From NCBI GenBank assembly GCA_934675735.1, contig CAKURR010000018.1, positions 1-47,310 of the forward strand: DNA of 47,310 nt. Reading direction: 5' to 3'. A model generated the notes under the pieces. It made no database searches and was not told where the DNA came from. It saw only the letters and a program-made list of their open reading frames with translations. The position numbers and the translations under genes are program-made. Numbering within the stretch: the stretch's first letter is position 1; the number at the start of each line of letters is the position of its first letter. The stretch is from an uncultured Clostridia bacterium (GTDB taxonomy: Bacteria > Bacillota > Clostridia > Christensenellales > Aristaeellaceae). Shown in pieces: positions 24,027 through 33,353 of the stretch.

Positions 24027-24364
24027 TTTGATGCGTCCTCCATTCCAAACAGTTCGGATATCACGGCGCGGTACTTGCGCCAGTCCGCCTGGTTTTCCGC
24101 AAAGAGCGCGCGGCCCTTCTCGGTCAGGTGGTAATAGCGCCTGCGCGCGCCTGCGTTTTCGTTGCCCCAATAGGATTCAATCATGCCTGCCGTTTCCAGC
24201 CGCCTGAATGTCGTATACAGGGTCGCTTCTTTCAGCTGTAATTCCCCGCGGGTAATCTCCTGCACATTTTTGCTGATGACGTAGCCGTAGCTGTCGCCGC
24301 CCGCGAGCTGCGCAAGGATGATTGTATCGGTATAGCCGCGAAGGATGTCCGATGAATTCAGCAT
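24023..24364 (-). CDS. PadR-family transcriptional regulator
   Basis: A 113-residue winged-helix protein: YTDTIILAQLAGGDSYGYVISK, LKEATLYTTFRRLETAGMIESYW, and ARRRYYHLTEKGRALF are the standard PadR N-terminal motifs. PadR proteins repress neighbouring genes until a ligand or stress signal binds. The start at 24364 has GGAGGTGATGAA upstream; a longer frame lacks a site. First gene of a four-gene operon; an inverted repeat over its own promoter suggests autoregulation. Confidence 0.92.
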   Translation of the reverse strand: MLNSSDILRGYTDTIILAQLAGGDSYGYVISKNVQEITRGELQLKEATLYTTFRRLETAGMIESYWGNENAGARRRYYHLTEKGRALFAENQADWRKYRAVISELFGMEDASK

Positions 24365-24386
24365 TTCATCACCTCCGACGAGATAC

Positions 24387-24415
24387 AGTATAGCTTCATA
24401 TACATCATCTGTCAA
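24387..24415 (-). promoter_or_regulatory. Promoter of the PadR operon with embedded operator
   Basis: -35 TTGACA (24415-24410), 17-bp spacer, -10 TATACT (24392-24387). A perfect inverted repeat GTATA-N6-TATAC (24388-24403) covers the -10 and part of the spacer, the kind of place where a PadR dimer would block RNA polymerase. Confidence 0.8.
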
Positions 24416-24550
24416 GGTATCTCGGAAAGATTTTTTCAAAAGCGTTCCGCGGTCAGTCGATATGGCTCCTCCTCATCCGTCCGTTTCCCATGCGGGCGCG
24501 CGGCGCATGCCCCCTCAAGGGGCCGCTTTGTTAAATTTATAGTCATATCG

Positions 24551-24579
24551 TTGACGGTTATCGGCATTTCTTCTATAAT
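24551..24579 (+). promoter_or_regulatory. Promoter of the secreted protein gene at 24643
   Basis: -35 TTGACG, 17-bp spacer, -10 TATAAT; divergent from the PadR promoter. Confidence 0.85.
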
Positions 24580-24642
24580 GAGGTTATCCGAAGATTGATT
24601 TCGACGTTATCCCCCCCGACCCATTTTGAAGGAGGTTGACCC

Positions 24643-26328
24643 ATGAAGAAAAGCTCTCTTTTCCTCTCTCTGCTGCTGTGCCTGGCGCTGCTCGTTCCCT
24701 GTGCGCTGGCCGAGGACAGCTATGTGCCCGGCGAGCGGATGCAGGCTCTTGTCTCCGACGCGCTGGATGCGGGGCAGGTAGTCGGCGGCGAGGCGCGCTT
24801 CTCGCTGACTCTGCCCGAAAGCATGCTCCCCGACGACGAGGAGACCCGCGCGCAGTTTGACGCGCTGACGGAGGTCATCGGCGGTCTCAGCCTGGCGGGC
24901 GGCTTCGGCCAAACGGAGGACGGCTGCCGCGTGGAGCTGGGCGGCGCTTACACCGCGCCTGCGGGCGGCAACGTGTTCGTCACCGCCGCGCTGAACCTGA
25001 CCGCCGACGGTATGAGCCTTGAAAGCAACGTCATCGAGGGCGAACGCCTGACCATCCGCTGGAAAACCCTGCTGGAGATGTTTGGCCTGAGCGAAGGCGA
25101 AATCGACGCGCTGCTGGCCCTGCCCTCCACCGATTGGGACGGCATGATGAGCGAGATGACCGACGAACTGGCCAAGACCGCCGAGACCTTTGGCAAACTG
25201 GCCGACCCGTATCTGGTCACGCTGGCCGATTTCGCCGCCACGCTGAACATTCAGCAGCGCCGCGACGTGGCCGCCGAAAACGGCTATCCCGCCGTGCAGA
25301 ACGAAATTTCCGTCACCTGCACCGCCGGCGAGCTGGCCCGCCTGCTCCATACGCTGGCCGATCAGATGGAAAAAGATACGGCCCTTCGCCCCTATCTGGA
25401 ACAGCTCATTCAGAATGCCGAGCTGACCGTCACCGATTCCGACGGCGAAACTGTCCGCCTGATGAGCGTCGCCGACCTGTGCGATGCGGTGCGCGCGTTC
25501 GCCGCCTCGCTCGAAAGCGACGAAGCCGCCGATTTCTCCATCGGCATCCTGCTGGGGTATGACGACGACGGCCTGCCCTTCTACCTGACGCTCGCCCTCT
25601 CCGACGGCGACACGATGGATGCGCTTGTTTTCCAAATGCTCCCGGGCGAAACGGACGATACCTGCACATTCACCCTCACCGCGCTGGAATCCGACGGCGA
25701 CAGCGCCGATACCCTGCTCGACGCGGCGCTGACCCTGACGCTCAGCCCCGACGATAAAAATGTGTATGCCGCCAAGCTGAACCTTCAGGCCGAGGATTTC
25801 ACCCTGTATGTCACGCTGGACAGCAGCGCCGTCACCACCGAGGACAGCCTGCCCGGCTACCGCCTTGCGTTCTCCCTGAACAGCTCGACCTCCGCGGATT
25901 TGGGCACGGCGACGGCTGTCTATACGGGCGACGGCCTCCGCGCGCTGACCCCCGCCGGCGGCGAACAGAGCACGTATGCCGCGAATATCGACGTCTATAC
26001 CGATGATTCGACGGATTCCCCCGTCGGCCGGATGCAGGTCGAAACCGGCCTGAGCCTTGAGCCGGATGCGGACAGCCTGACGGGCCGCTTCTATTTGAAC
26101 GAATCCGTCACTGTCGATGACGAAACCCTCGCCTTCGGCACGGACGTCGCCCTCTCTTCGTGGGCTTACGACGCCGCCGAAACCGCCGCGCTGCATGAAA
26201 CCACGTTCGAGACCGCAACCGGCGAAGAACTCGCCGCGCTGCAAAACCTCGCCCTCCAGGGCCTTCAGAGCAAGCTGGTCACCCTGCTCTCGCTCATCCC
26301 TCAGGAGGTCTTGGGGCTGCTGAATTAA
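24643..26328 (+). CDS. Large secreted protein of unknown function
   Basis: A 561-residue protein with a clear signal peptide (MKKSSLFLSLLLCLALL ... CALA before EDSYV). The mature part is strongly acidic and rich in beta-type alternations (LTLALSDGD, VTLDSSAV), without cysteines, catalytic motifs or a wall anchor that I can see. GGAGG lies 7 bases before the ATG. It is monocistronic, with a strong promoter upstream and a terminator 16 bases after the stop. Similar DUF-type secreted proteins are common in gut Clostridia; no function is claimed. Confidence 0.8.
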   Translation: MKKSSLFLSLLLCLALLVPCALAEDSYVPGERMQALVSDALDAGQVVGGEARFSLTLPESMLPDDEETRAQFDALTEVIGGLSLAGGFGQTEDGCRVELGGAYTAPAGGNVFVTAALNLTADGMSLESNVIEGERLTIRWKTLLEMFGLSEGEIDALLALPSTDWDGMMSEMTDELAKTAETFGKLADPYLVTLADFAATLNIQQRRDVAAENGYPAVQNEISVTCTAGELARLLHTLADQMEKDTALRPYLEQLIQNAELTVTDSDGETVRLMSVADLCDAVRAFAASLESDEAADFSIGILLGYDDDGLPFYLTLALSDGDTMDALVFQMLPGETDDTCTFTLTALESDGDSADTLLDAALTLTLSPDDKNVYAAKLNLQAEDFTLYVTLDSSAVTTEDSLPGYRLAFSLNSSTSADLGTATAVYTGDGLRALTPAGGEQSTYAANIDVYTDDSTDSPVGRMQVETGLSLEPDADSLTGRFYLNESVTVDDETLAFGTDVALSSWAYDAAETAALHETTFETATGEELAALQNLALQGLQSKLVTLLSLIPQEVLGLLN

Positions 26329-26343
26329 CCCGATAAACACTTC

Positions 26344-26383
26344 GGGCGTCCTTCCCCTGTGGAAAGGACGCCCGTTCTTTTTT
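26344..26383 (+). terminator. Terminator after the secreted protein gene
   Basis: GGGCGTCCTT.CC / GG.AAGGACGCCC stem followed by GTTCTTTTTT on the plus strand. Confidence 0.9.
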
Positions 26384-26386
26384 GCT

Positions 26387-26839
26387 TTACAAACTTTCTT
26401 CCTGCTCCATCGCGGGAATGCCGCGGTGCTCCACCGGCGTGGAAAAGACGATTTGGGTGCGCGTTCTGCCGAAGCGATGCAGCTGGTTGATGAACTGGTC
26501 CAGCTCCTGCGTCGTGTGGAAGCACACCTTGATAAACATGGAGTAATCGCCCGTCACACAGTCGCACTCCATCACGTTGGGGCAACCCTCAATGTAGGGA
26601 TAGAACTCCGGCTTCTGGCTCGGCTCGATTTCCAGATTGATGAACGCCTTAATCTGGTAGCCCATCGCCGCGCAGGAAAGCTGCGCCTGATAGCCCAAAA
26701 TATACCCCGCCGATTCCAGCCGCTCGATGCGCGCGCTGACCGCGGGGGAAGAGAGAAACACCTGCTCGGCAATCACCTTGAGCGGCGTGCGCGCGTTCTG
26801 CTGCAGGATGGTCAAAATCTTTCTGTCAATGTTATCCAT
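26387..26839 (-). CDS. Lrp/AsnC-family transcriptional regulator
   Basis: A 150-residue protein. Residues 1-60 are the helix-turn-helix (MDNIDRKILTILQQNARTPLKVIAEQVFLSSPAVSARIERLESAGYI). Residues 65-145 are the RAM/Lrp ligand domain (AFINLEIEPSQKPEFYPYIEGCPNVMECDCVTGDYSMFIKVCF). Such proteins sense amino acids. The start at 26839 has AAGGGG 8 bases upstream; ATG at 26845 is an alternative. It is read from its own promoter; targets are not evident. Confidence 0.92.
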   Translation of the reverse strand: MDNIDRKILTILQQNARTPLKVIAEQVFLSSPAVSARIERLESAGYILGYQAQLSCAAMGYQIKAFINLEIEPSQKPEFYPYIEGCPNVMECDCVTGDYSMFIKVCFHTTQELDQFINQLHRFGRTRTQIVFSTPVEHRGIPAMEQEESL

Positions 26840-26875
26840 GTCCATCGCCCCTTGTACTCTGTTCATATAATAAAG

Positions 26876-26904
26876 AGGATATCACGCTCTGCTTCATTTC
26901 GCAA
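26876..26904 (-). promoter_or_regulatory. Promoter of the Lrp-type gene
   Basis: -35 TTGCGA (26904-26899), 17-bp spacer, -10 TATCCT (26881-26876), about 37 bases before the start. Confidence 0.65.
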
Positions 26905-26994
26905 GGGGTTTTGGCAAAGAAACGAAAGATTTCGTATGTGTTGACGGAATCGGCGCTTTTTTGGGTGCGGCGGAAACCGCGTCGTCCCGTTCGC

Positions 26995-27552
26995 TCAGCC
27001 CAGAATCAGCTTTGCCGCCAGTGAAACCGCGCCGCAGCAGACCATGACCAGAATCGGGTTGCTGTGCTTGATTCGCAGCACGACCAGCGCGATGACAAAC
27101 AGCGCGACATAGAGCACCTGCACCGCGCTCACGCTGATGACGCCGCCGGCGAACACCACGACCCGCAGAATCGTCAGCGCCGCGGAGGCAATCAGCGCCA
27201 CGACTGCCGGACGCAGACAGGCCAAAACTGCCTGCATCGCGTCCATGCTGCGGTATTTTTCATACAGCCACGAGAGCAGCGACACGATAATCAGCGACGG
27301 CAGAATGCAGCCCATCGTCGCCACGAGCGCGCCGGGGATGCCCGCCATGCGGATGCCGACGAACGTCGCGGAATTGACGGTAATCGGGCCGGGGGTCATC
27401 TCGGCGATGGTCATCAGGTCGGTGAACTCGCTCATCGTCAGCCAGTGGTAATACTCGACGGCCTTGGCCTGAATCATGGGCATAGCCGCGTAGCCGCCGC
27501 CGATGGAGAACAGACCCACCTGCACGAAGCAGAGGAACAAATCAAGCAGCAT
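26995..27552 (-). CDS. Chromate transporter family, half-size subunit B
   Basis: A 185-residue membrane protein with the CHR motifs FSIGGGYAAMPMIQ near the N-terminus and EMTPGPITVNSATFVG, followed by about four more helices. Half-size CHR proteins work as pairs encoded side by side; the family exports chromate or related anions, but the physiological substrate of gut homologues is mostly unknown. It overlaps the end of the upstream chr gene by 11 bp. Confidence 0.9.
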   Translation of the reverse strand: MLLDLFLCFVQVGLFSIGGGYAAMPMIQAKAVEYYHWLTMSEFTDLMTIAEMTPGPITVNSATFVGIRMAGIPGALVATMGCILPSLIIVSLLSWLYEKYRSMDAMQAVLACLRPAVVALIASAALTILRVVVFAGGVISVSAVQVLYVALFVIALVVLRIKHSNPILVMVCCGAVSLAAKLILG

Positions 27553-28129
27553 GGGCTTTCTTCCCCCTTCCCATGATAGCGCAAATCACGCCGATAACGC
27601 CGCTGGTCAGAATGATATAGATGACGTTCACGCCGGAAATCGCCGCGACGAAGGCCGCGACCATGATGATGTTCAGCAGCCACCGCTTGGCCTTGAGCAC
27701 GCCCGCGCCGAGGTTGAGCACCACATCGACGATGACCGCCGCCACGCCCGCCTGCATGCCCGCGAGCACCGCCGCGACATAGGGGTTATCGGCGAACAGC
27801 GCGTAGAAATACGACACAAGCGACAGGACGACCATCGGCGGAATAATCGTCGCGACGGTCGCCACGATAATGCCCGCCGCGCCCGCGACGCGCTGGCCGA
27901 CGAGAATCGCGCCGTTGACCGCAATCGCCCCGGGGCAGGATTGCGCAATGGCCGTCATATCCAGCATTTCATCCTCATCGAGCCAATGCAGGTCATCGAC
28001 GAACCGACGTTTCATCAGCGTGACGATGACGAATCCGCCGCCAAACGTAAACGCGCTGATGGAGAGCATGGAAAAGAACAGCGTGACCAGCCGCTTTTTC
28101 AGGCTCACCTCTTTGATTTGCTTCTCCAC
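27542..28129 (-). CDS. Chromate transporter family, half-size subunit A
   Basis: A 195-residue membrane protein with SAFTFGGGFVIVTLMKRRFVDDLHW and SCPGAIAVNGAILVGQR, the CHR signature pair. The start is a GTG at 28129 (VEKQIKEVSLKKRL), chosen because AAGGAGG lies 7 bases before it. The longer open frame runs into repeat A4. First gene of the two-gene unit; a LysR gene lies in the opposite direction beyond the repeat. Confidence 0.9.
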   Translation of the reverse strand: MEKQIKEVSLKKRLVTLFFSMLSISAFTFGGGFVIVTLMKRRFVDDLHWLDEDEMLDMTAIAQSCPGAIAVNGAILVGQRVAGAAGIIVATVATIIPPMVVLSLVSYFYALFADNPYVAAVLAGMQAGVAAVIVDVVLNLGAGVLKAKRWLLNIIMVAAFVAAISGVNVIYIILTSGVIGVICAIMGRGKKAHAA

Positions 28130-28148
28130 GAAACAACCTCCTTCATTT

Positions 28149-28322
28149 GGGGGAACGATTGAGGCGCAGCCCCAAACCCCGGCAGGGGAATGATTCCCCT
28201 GCACTTTCTGTTTTCCGTCCGCTCTGCGGCCGGATTTTTTTGTTTATCGCGCAGCGATAAACATTGTGGGAGGTGTCGGAACCTCAGGTTCCGACCAGGG
28301 CTTGGGGCGGCGCCCCAAACAT
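28149..28322. repeat. Family A hairpin repeat, copy A4 (complete, two inverted modules)
   Basis: Left module: hairpin 1 TTGAGGC/GCCCCAA (28159-28175) and hairpin 2 GCAGGGGAA/TTCCCCTGC (28182-28202). Centre: GTTTATCGC/GCGATAAAC (28242-28262). Right module inverted: hairpin 2 GTCGGAACC/GGTTCCGAC (28275-28295) and hairpin 1 TTGGGGC/GCCCCAA (28302-28318). It separates the chr genes from the divergent LysR gene and takes up most of the 300-bp gap. Confidence 0.9.
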
Positions 28323-28430
28323 CCTCCTCCTCGTTCCCTTTTTTCTATCTTATCGCTTGCATTCGCGGGTGTAAAATGCTATTCTTTCATCAGAGCCATA
28401 CCAATTTTGTTATGATAGGAGCGTGCTCCC

Positions 28431-29303
28431 GTGACCATCCGCCATATGCGTATCTTTTTGGAAGTCTGCCGCATGATGAATGTCACCCGCGCGGCCGAAA
28501 ATCTCTACATGACTCAGCCTGCCGTGTCGCGCGCCATCCGCGAAATCGAGCAGACATACAGCACCCGCCTGTTCGAGCGGCTCAACCAGCGGCTCTACCT
28601 CACCGACAGCGGGCGGCGCATGCACGCCTACGCCGTGCATATCGTCGATACCTTCGACCGCATGGAACGCGAGCTGAGCGACGGCGACGAGCGCGGCGTG
28701 CTGCGCGTGGGCGCAAGCATCACGCTCGGCAATTACGAGCTGCCCGCCGTCGCCCGCCGCATGAAAAAAGAGCGCCCGGGCATCCGCCTGCAGGCGACCG
28801 TCGCCAACGTCGATACGCTCAAAGAGATGCTGCTGGATAATCGGCTCGACGCGGCGATGATTGAAGCGCCGATTGACCACCGCGATTTGACGGGCGAAGC
28901 CTTTTCCCGCGACAATCTGGCGCTGATTCTGCCGCCCGACCACCCGCTGCTGCAAAAAGACCGCCTCACCCTCGCGGATGTGGCGGCCTGTGATTTGCTT
29001 CTGCGGGAAAAGGGCAGCTCGGGCCGCGCCTTTCTGGATACGGTCTTTGAAGCGCACGGCCTGAGCGTGTCGCCCCTGTGGGAGAGCGCCAGCACCCAGG
29101 CGCTCGTGCGCGCTGTGGCCTCGGGCATCGGGCTGTCTATCCTGCCGGAAAAGCTCGTCGGCCGCGCGCTGGAAGCGGGCATGGTTCAAACACGCCCCAT
29201 CTGCGACGCGCCGCTCTCCCGCCCCTGCCACATCGTTTGGCACCGCAACAAATACCTTTCTCCGTCGCTTAAGCTGTTGATTGGGTTGATGAAGGAGGAA
29301 TGA
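28431..29303 (+). CDS. LysR-family transcriptional regulator
   Basis: A 290-residue protein. Residues 1-60 are the LysR helix-turn-helix (RHMRIFLEVCRMMNVTRAAENLYMTQPAVSRAIREIE), and residues 90-290 are the periplasmic-binding-like effector domain. The start is GTG at 28431, with AGGAG 9 bases upstream. The site lies in a small palindrome GGAG-cgtg-CTCC that could partly hide it. It is divergent to the chr genes and may regulate them; the effector is unknown. Confidence 0.92.
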   Translation: MTIRHMRIFLEVCRMMNVTRAAENLYMTQPAVSRAIREIEQTYSTRLFERLNQRLYLTDSGRRMHAYAVHIVDTFDRMERELSDGDERGVLRVGASITLGNYELPAVARRMKKERPGIRLQATVANVDTLKEMLLDNRLDAAMIEAPIDHRDLTGEAFSRDNLALILPPDHPLLQKDRLTLADVAACDLLLREKGSSGRAFLDTVFEAHGLSVSPLWESASTQALVRAVASGIGLSILPEKLVGRALEAGMVQTRPICDAPLSRPCHIVWHRNKYLSPSLKLLIGLMKEE

Positions 29304-29348
29304 ACGAGCAGCCTCATTCATATCGCTCTTCCTTATAGAAATGATGAA

Positions 29349-30266
29349 TTATGCCTTGGGTTTGCCTTCCATCGCATGCACGAGGTTGACCATCGCGCGA
29401 TGGGTCGGCGCGGGCACGCCGTTTCGCTCGCTGGCGCGGACGACGCTGCCGCTGATGGTATCGACCTCGCTGCGGCGGCCGCCGCGCAGGTCGGCATAGA
29501 TGCTCGTCAGGCCGTTCGGGCTCTTTTCGCAGACCGCGCGCACCTCGGCAATCTTCTGCTCCGCGTCGAAATCCAGTCCTTCGCCCGCCGCAACGGCGAC
29601 CGCTTCGCGAATCAGCGCTTCGCAGACCGCCCACGCGCTTGCATTCTGCGCGATATAGCCCAGCGGCACCTGCAAAACGCCCGTCAGCACGCTGGCCGAA
29701 ACGTTGGTGAACATCTTCTGCCAGATGAGCTTCTGCACGTTCTGCACACAGTCCGCCTCCAGCCCGCAGGCGGTAAACGCGTCCGCAATCGGCTGAAGCC
29801 GCTCCGCGTCGCCCGTCAAGCCGCCGATGTGCGTCATACCGCTGCCGCCGTGGCGAATCTCGCCCAGACCGACGACCGCGCTGTTGTGCTGCGTCGTGCC
29901 GATGATGACATGCGCGTCATCCGCAAAGCGCTTGAGCATATCCTCGTGGCCGCTGCCGTTTTGCAGCGTCATCAGATAGGTGTCCGGCCCGATGAGCGCA
30001 CGGTTGTTTTCCAGCGCGCTCTCGCTGAACATCGCCTTGACGAACACAATCACCAAATCGACCGGGTTCATACCCTTCGTGTCGCCCGTGATGGCGGGAT
30101 GATACACCGCGCCGCTTCCGTCCGGCTCGGCGATTTTCAGGCCGTCTGCCTTCACCTTGTCAATCAGCGCCGCGTTCACATCGACGATGGTCACGTCGTT
30201 CTTTCGGCTCAGGTATCCGCCGTAAAGCGCACCCATCGCGCCGCCGCCCAATACTGCGATTTTCAT
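29349..30266 (-). CDS. Ketopantoate reductase family protein (PanE/ApbA)
   Basis: A 305-residue protein with the NADP-binding start MKIAVLGGGAMGALYGGYL and the catalytic Lys segment QKLIWQKMFTNVSASVLTG, followed by the C-terminal helical domain. The family reduces 2-dehydropantoate to pantoate for coenzyme A synthesis, but paralogues act on other 2-oxo acids, and no other pan gene is nearby. AAGGAG lies 7 bases before the ATG. It follows the Nudix gene on the same strand by about 20 bp, so the EamA, Nudix and PanE genes probably share one transcript. Confidence 0.85.
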   Translation of the reverse strand: MKIAVLGGGAMGALYGGYLSRKNDVTIVDVNAALIDKVKADGLKIAEPDGSGAVYHPAITGDTKGMNPVDLVIVFVKAMFSESALENNRALIGPDTYLMTLQNGSGHEDMLKRFADDAHVIIGTTQHNSAVVGLGEIRHGGSGMTHIGGLTGDAERLQPIADAFTACGLEADCVQNVQKLIWQKMFTNVSASVLTGVLQVPLGYIAQNASAWAVCEALIREAVAVAAGEGLDFDAEQKIAEVRAVCEKSPNGLTSIYADLRGGRRSEVDTISGSVVRASERNGVPAPTHRAMVNLVHAMEGKPKA

Positions 30267-30285
30267 CTGTTTTCTCCTTCATTTT

Positions 30286-30825
30286 TCAGTTCATATTGCT
30301 TTCAAAATTTTTCTGTTCGGCCTCGTTTTTCTCCGTCAAATACGCCTCCAGCAGCATATGAACGGGGCTGTTCGGCGTTTTGGGCACGACATATCTCGCC
30401 GCTTCTTCGGCCGCAACCCATGCGGCGGCATCCACTTCTTCGGAAAGGCGTATATCGTTCGTTTCGGCATAGCCGATATAGCCGAGCATGAGCATATCGC
30501 CCGAATCAAACCAGCATGAGCCGACATAGCGCATGCGCGGCAAAGCGACGCCTACCTCTTCCATCACCTCGCGGCGGGCCGCCTGTTCGGCATTCTCATG
30601 CGGTTTCATGTAACCGGAAACGATAGTCGCATGTTGTTTGGAAAGGTAATCCTGCCGAAGCAGCAGCACCTCTCCTTTTTCGTTGACAATCAACACAATC
30701 ACACAGGTTGAAAACGAATCGAACCAATACTTCTTGCAGGACTCGCAGTACGGCACAAGCCCGTCGTCGCCTGCCGAACGCATTGTCAGCTTCTGTCCGC
30801 ACCCGGCGCAAAAAACATGTCTCAT
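30286..30825 (-). CDS. Nudix hydrolase with zinc ribbon (NudC-like)
   Basis: A 179-residue protein. It starts with a zinc ribbon (CAGCGQ ... YCESCKKYWF) and then carries a full Nudix box GYMKPHENAEQAARREVMEEVGV, the plan of NADH pyrophosphatase/decapping NudC enzymes but shorter and without the SQPWPFP motif of true NudC. The start overlaps the EamA stop by ATGA, and GGGAGAAGG precedes it. Substrate not known. Confidence 0.87.
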   Translation of the reverse strand: MRHVFCAGCGQKLTMRSAGDDGLVPYCESCKKYWFDSFSTCVIVLIVNEKGEVLLLRQDYLSKQHATIVSGYMKPHENAEQAARREVMEEVGVALPRMRYVGSCWFDSGDMLMLGYIGYAETNDIRLSEEVDAAAWVAAEEAARYVVPKTPNSPVHMLLEAYLTEKNEAEQKNFESNMN

Positions 30826-31715
30826 TTGGCCTTCTCCCGGTCGTTTCCGCCCAGCTCGGAAATGAGCACCGCAGCAAAAATCAACGCAAAACCGGCCATC
30901 ATCTGCACGGAAATCGCCTCATGATAAATCGCTACGGAGAAAAACACGCTCCAAACCGATTCCGTGCTCAGAAAGATGGATGCGCTTGAGGGATCGGCAT
31001 ATTTCTGCCCCACGTTTTGCAAAAGCAGCGCAATCGCCGTGCAAAACACGGCCAAATACAGCACTTGCGGCAGCGCATCCATGCTCCACGCGATGGAAAA
31101 GCCTTCCATCGCAAACGTCGCCAGCCACGCATACAGCGCGCAAAAGCCGAATTGCAGAATCGTCATCAGCACGGGATCGCGGTTCTCTCCGTACTTGTTC
31201 ACCGATGAGATGTGCAGCGCATAGAAAACGCCGCTGAGCAGTGCCAGCCAGTCGCCCGCCGCAATCGAAAACCCATCCGTCACGGAAGCGAGCATAATGC
31301 CGACAATGCAGATCACCGCCGCCAGCACATTCCGCTTTTCCGGCCGCTTTCGGCACATCATCCATGTCGTAAACGGCACCAGCACGCAGTACACGGAGGA
31401 CAAAAAGCCGCTTTTCCCCGGCATGGCCAGCGACACGCCGACCGTCTGAATCCAGTATGCGCCAAAGAGAAAAGCGCCGATTTTCGCGCCGCTGGCCACA
31501 TCCGCGCGCGTTATGCTTTTCAGTTTCCGAAAAAAGACGACGCTCAGCAGCGCGCAGGCAATGGTGAAGCGCAGCGCAATGAGCAGGCTCGGCGAGATGT
31601 GGTCAATCGAGGACTTGGCCACAACCAGCGAGCTTCCCCATAAAATCGCCACCAAAATCAACGCGGCTTTTGCCCACACGTTCTTGCCTCCGTCGGGCTT
31701 CACGCTTTCTTTCAT
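30822..31715 (-). CDS. EamA-family (drug/metabolite) transporter
   Basis: A 297-residue protein with about ten membrane helices in two EamA repeats (ILVAILWGSSLVVAKSSIDHISP in the first; WLALLSGVFYALHISSVNKY in the second). Such carriers export amino acids, nucleosides or other metabolites. GAAGGG lies before the ATG at 31715. It overlaps the Nudix gene by four bases. Confidence 0.88.
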   Translation of the reverse strand: MKESVKPDGGKNVWAKAALILVAILWGSSLVVAKSSIDHISPSLLIALRFTIACALLSVVFFRKLKSITRADVASGAKIGAFLFGAYWIQTVGVSLAMPGKSGFLSSVYCVLVPFTTWMMCRKRPEKRNVLAAVICIVGIMLASVTDGFSIAAGDWLALLSGVFYALHISSVNKYGENRDPVLMTILQFGFCALYAWLATFAMEGFSIAWSMDALPQVLYLAVFCTAIALLLQNVGQKYADPSSASIFLSTESVWSVFFSVAIYHEAISVQMMAGFALIFAAVLISELGGNDREKAK

Positions 31716-31785
31716 ATCGTTTTTCCCTTCTTCTCAGGTCTGCCTTCAGGGCATATCGGCCCGAATCCGCGTCAAAAGCGCAAAG

Positions 31786-31833
31786 AAATACCGCCATATC
31801 CCGCCTATGCCAAAGCGAAAAATGGCGGCATAC
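31786..31833 (-). terminator. Probable terminator of the liv operon
   Basis: ATGCCGCCAT (31831-31822) pairs with ATGGCGGTAT (31797-31788) on the minus strand with a long loop, followed by TTCTTTGCGCTTTT. It lies just after the livF stop. Confidence 0.6.
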
Positions 31834-31843
31834 CCTCTTAGGT

Positions 31844-32552
<709 letters not shown>

Positions 32553-32566
<14 letters not shown>

Positions 32567-33353
32567 CGCTCTGCTCCTTTCTGCTGCCCAGATAGGACTG
32601 GATGACTTCCTCGTCGTTCTGGATGACATGCGGCACGTCAATCTTGAGCACCTTGCCCAGATTGAGCACGCAGATACGGTCGCACAAATCCACAACCAGG
32701 TCGATGTGGTGCTCGATGATGATAATCGTCACCTTGAACTGCTTCTGGATTTGGCGCAGCAGCTTGGAAAGCTCGATGCATTCGTCGTTGTTCATGCCTG
32801 CCGCCGGCTCATCCAGCAGCAGCAGCTTCGGCGAAGTCGCCAGCGCGCGGGCGATTTCCAGCTTGCGCTGGAGACCGTAAGCCAGGTTGCCGGCGCGCAT
32901 ATCCGCGTATTCCGTCAGGCCGAAAATCGCCAACATGTCGGCCACCTTGCGCTTGACCTCTTCCTCCGCGCGGCGGACGCTGGGCAGGCCCAGCATTGCC
33001 TCAAGGCGGGAATACATCGGCTTGCAGTGGTAACCGATGGCCACGTTTTCCGCAACCGTCATCTTCGGGAAGAGGCGGATATTCTGGAACGTGCGGCTGA
33101 TGCCGGAACGCGCGATCTTATCCGGCGACATTTTAAGCAGCGATTTGCCGTCCAGAATGATATCGCCCTCCACCGGCACGATGCTGCCGGTGATGACGTT
33201 GAAAATGGTCGTCTTGCCCGCGCCGTTCGGGCCAATCAGGCCGAAGATTTCGCCTTCTTTCACGTCAAAAGAAACGTGATCCGAAGCGCGGAGGCCGCCA
33301 AACTGAACGGAAACGTCCTTGACCTCAAAGAGGGTTTTCTGCGTATCAGCCAT
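32553..33353 (-). CDS. livG: LIV-type ABC transporter, ATP-binding protein LivG
   Basis: A 266-residue ATPase with Walker A GPNGAGKTT, the LivG-type signature LAYGLQRKLEIARAL and Walker B LLLLDEPAAGMN. The start at 33353 (MADTQKTLFEVKDVS) has GGAGG upstream and overlaps the livM end by 8 bp. Confidence 0.94.

Noticed and set aside
21819..24134. 771-codon plus-strand frame
   Set aside because: Antisense to the HAAS/DUF4097 fusion and its neighbours; low-complexity His/Arg/Leu composition, no start signal.
24607..26340. 577-codon minus-strand frame opposite the secreted protein
   Set aside because: The plus-strand frame has a signal peptide, promoter, ribosome site and terminator; the minus frame has none.
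29349..30266. Calling panE with confidence as a pantothenate gene
   Set aside because: The fold is clear but no panB, panC or panD is nearby and PanE-like paralogues are common, so only the family name is given.
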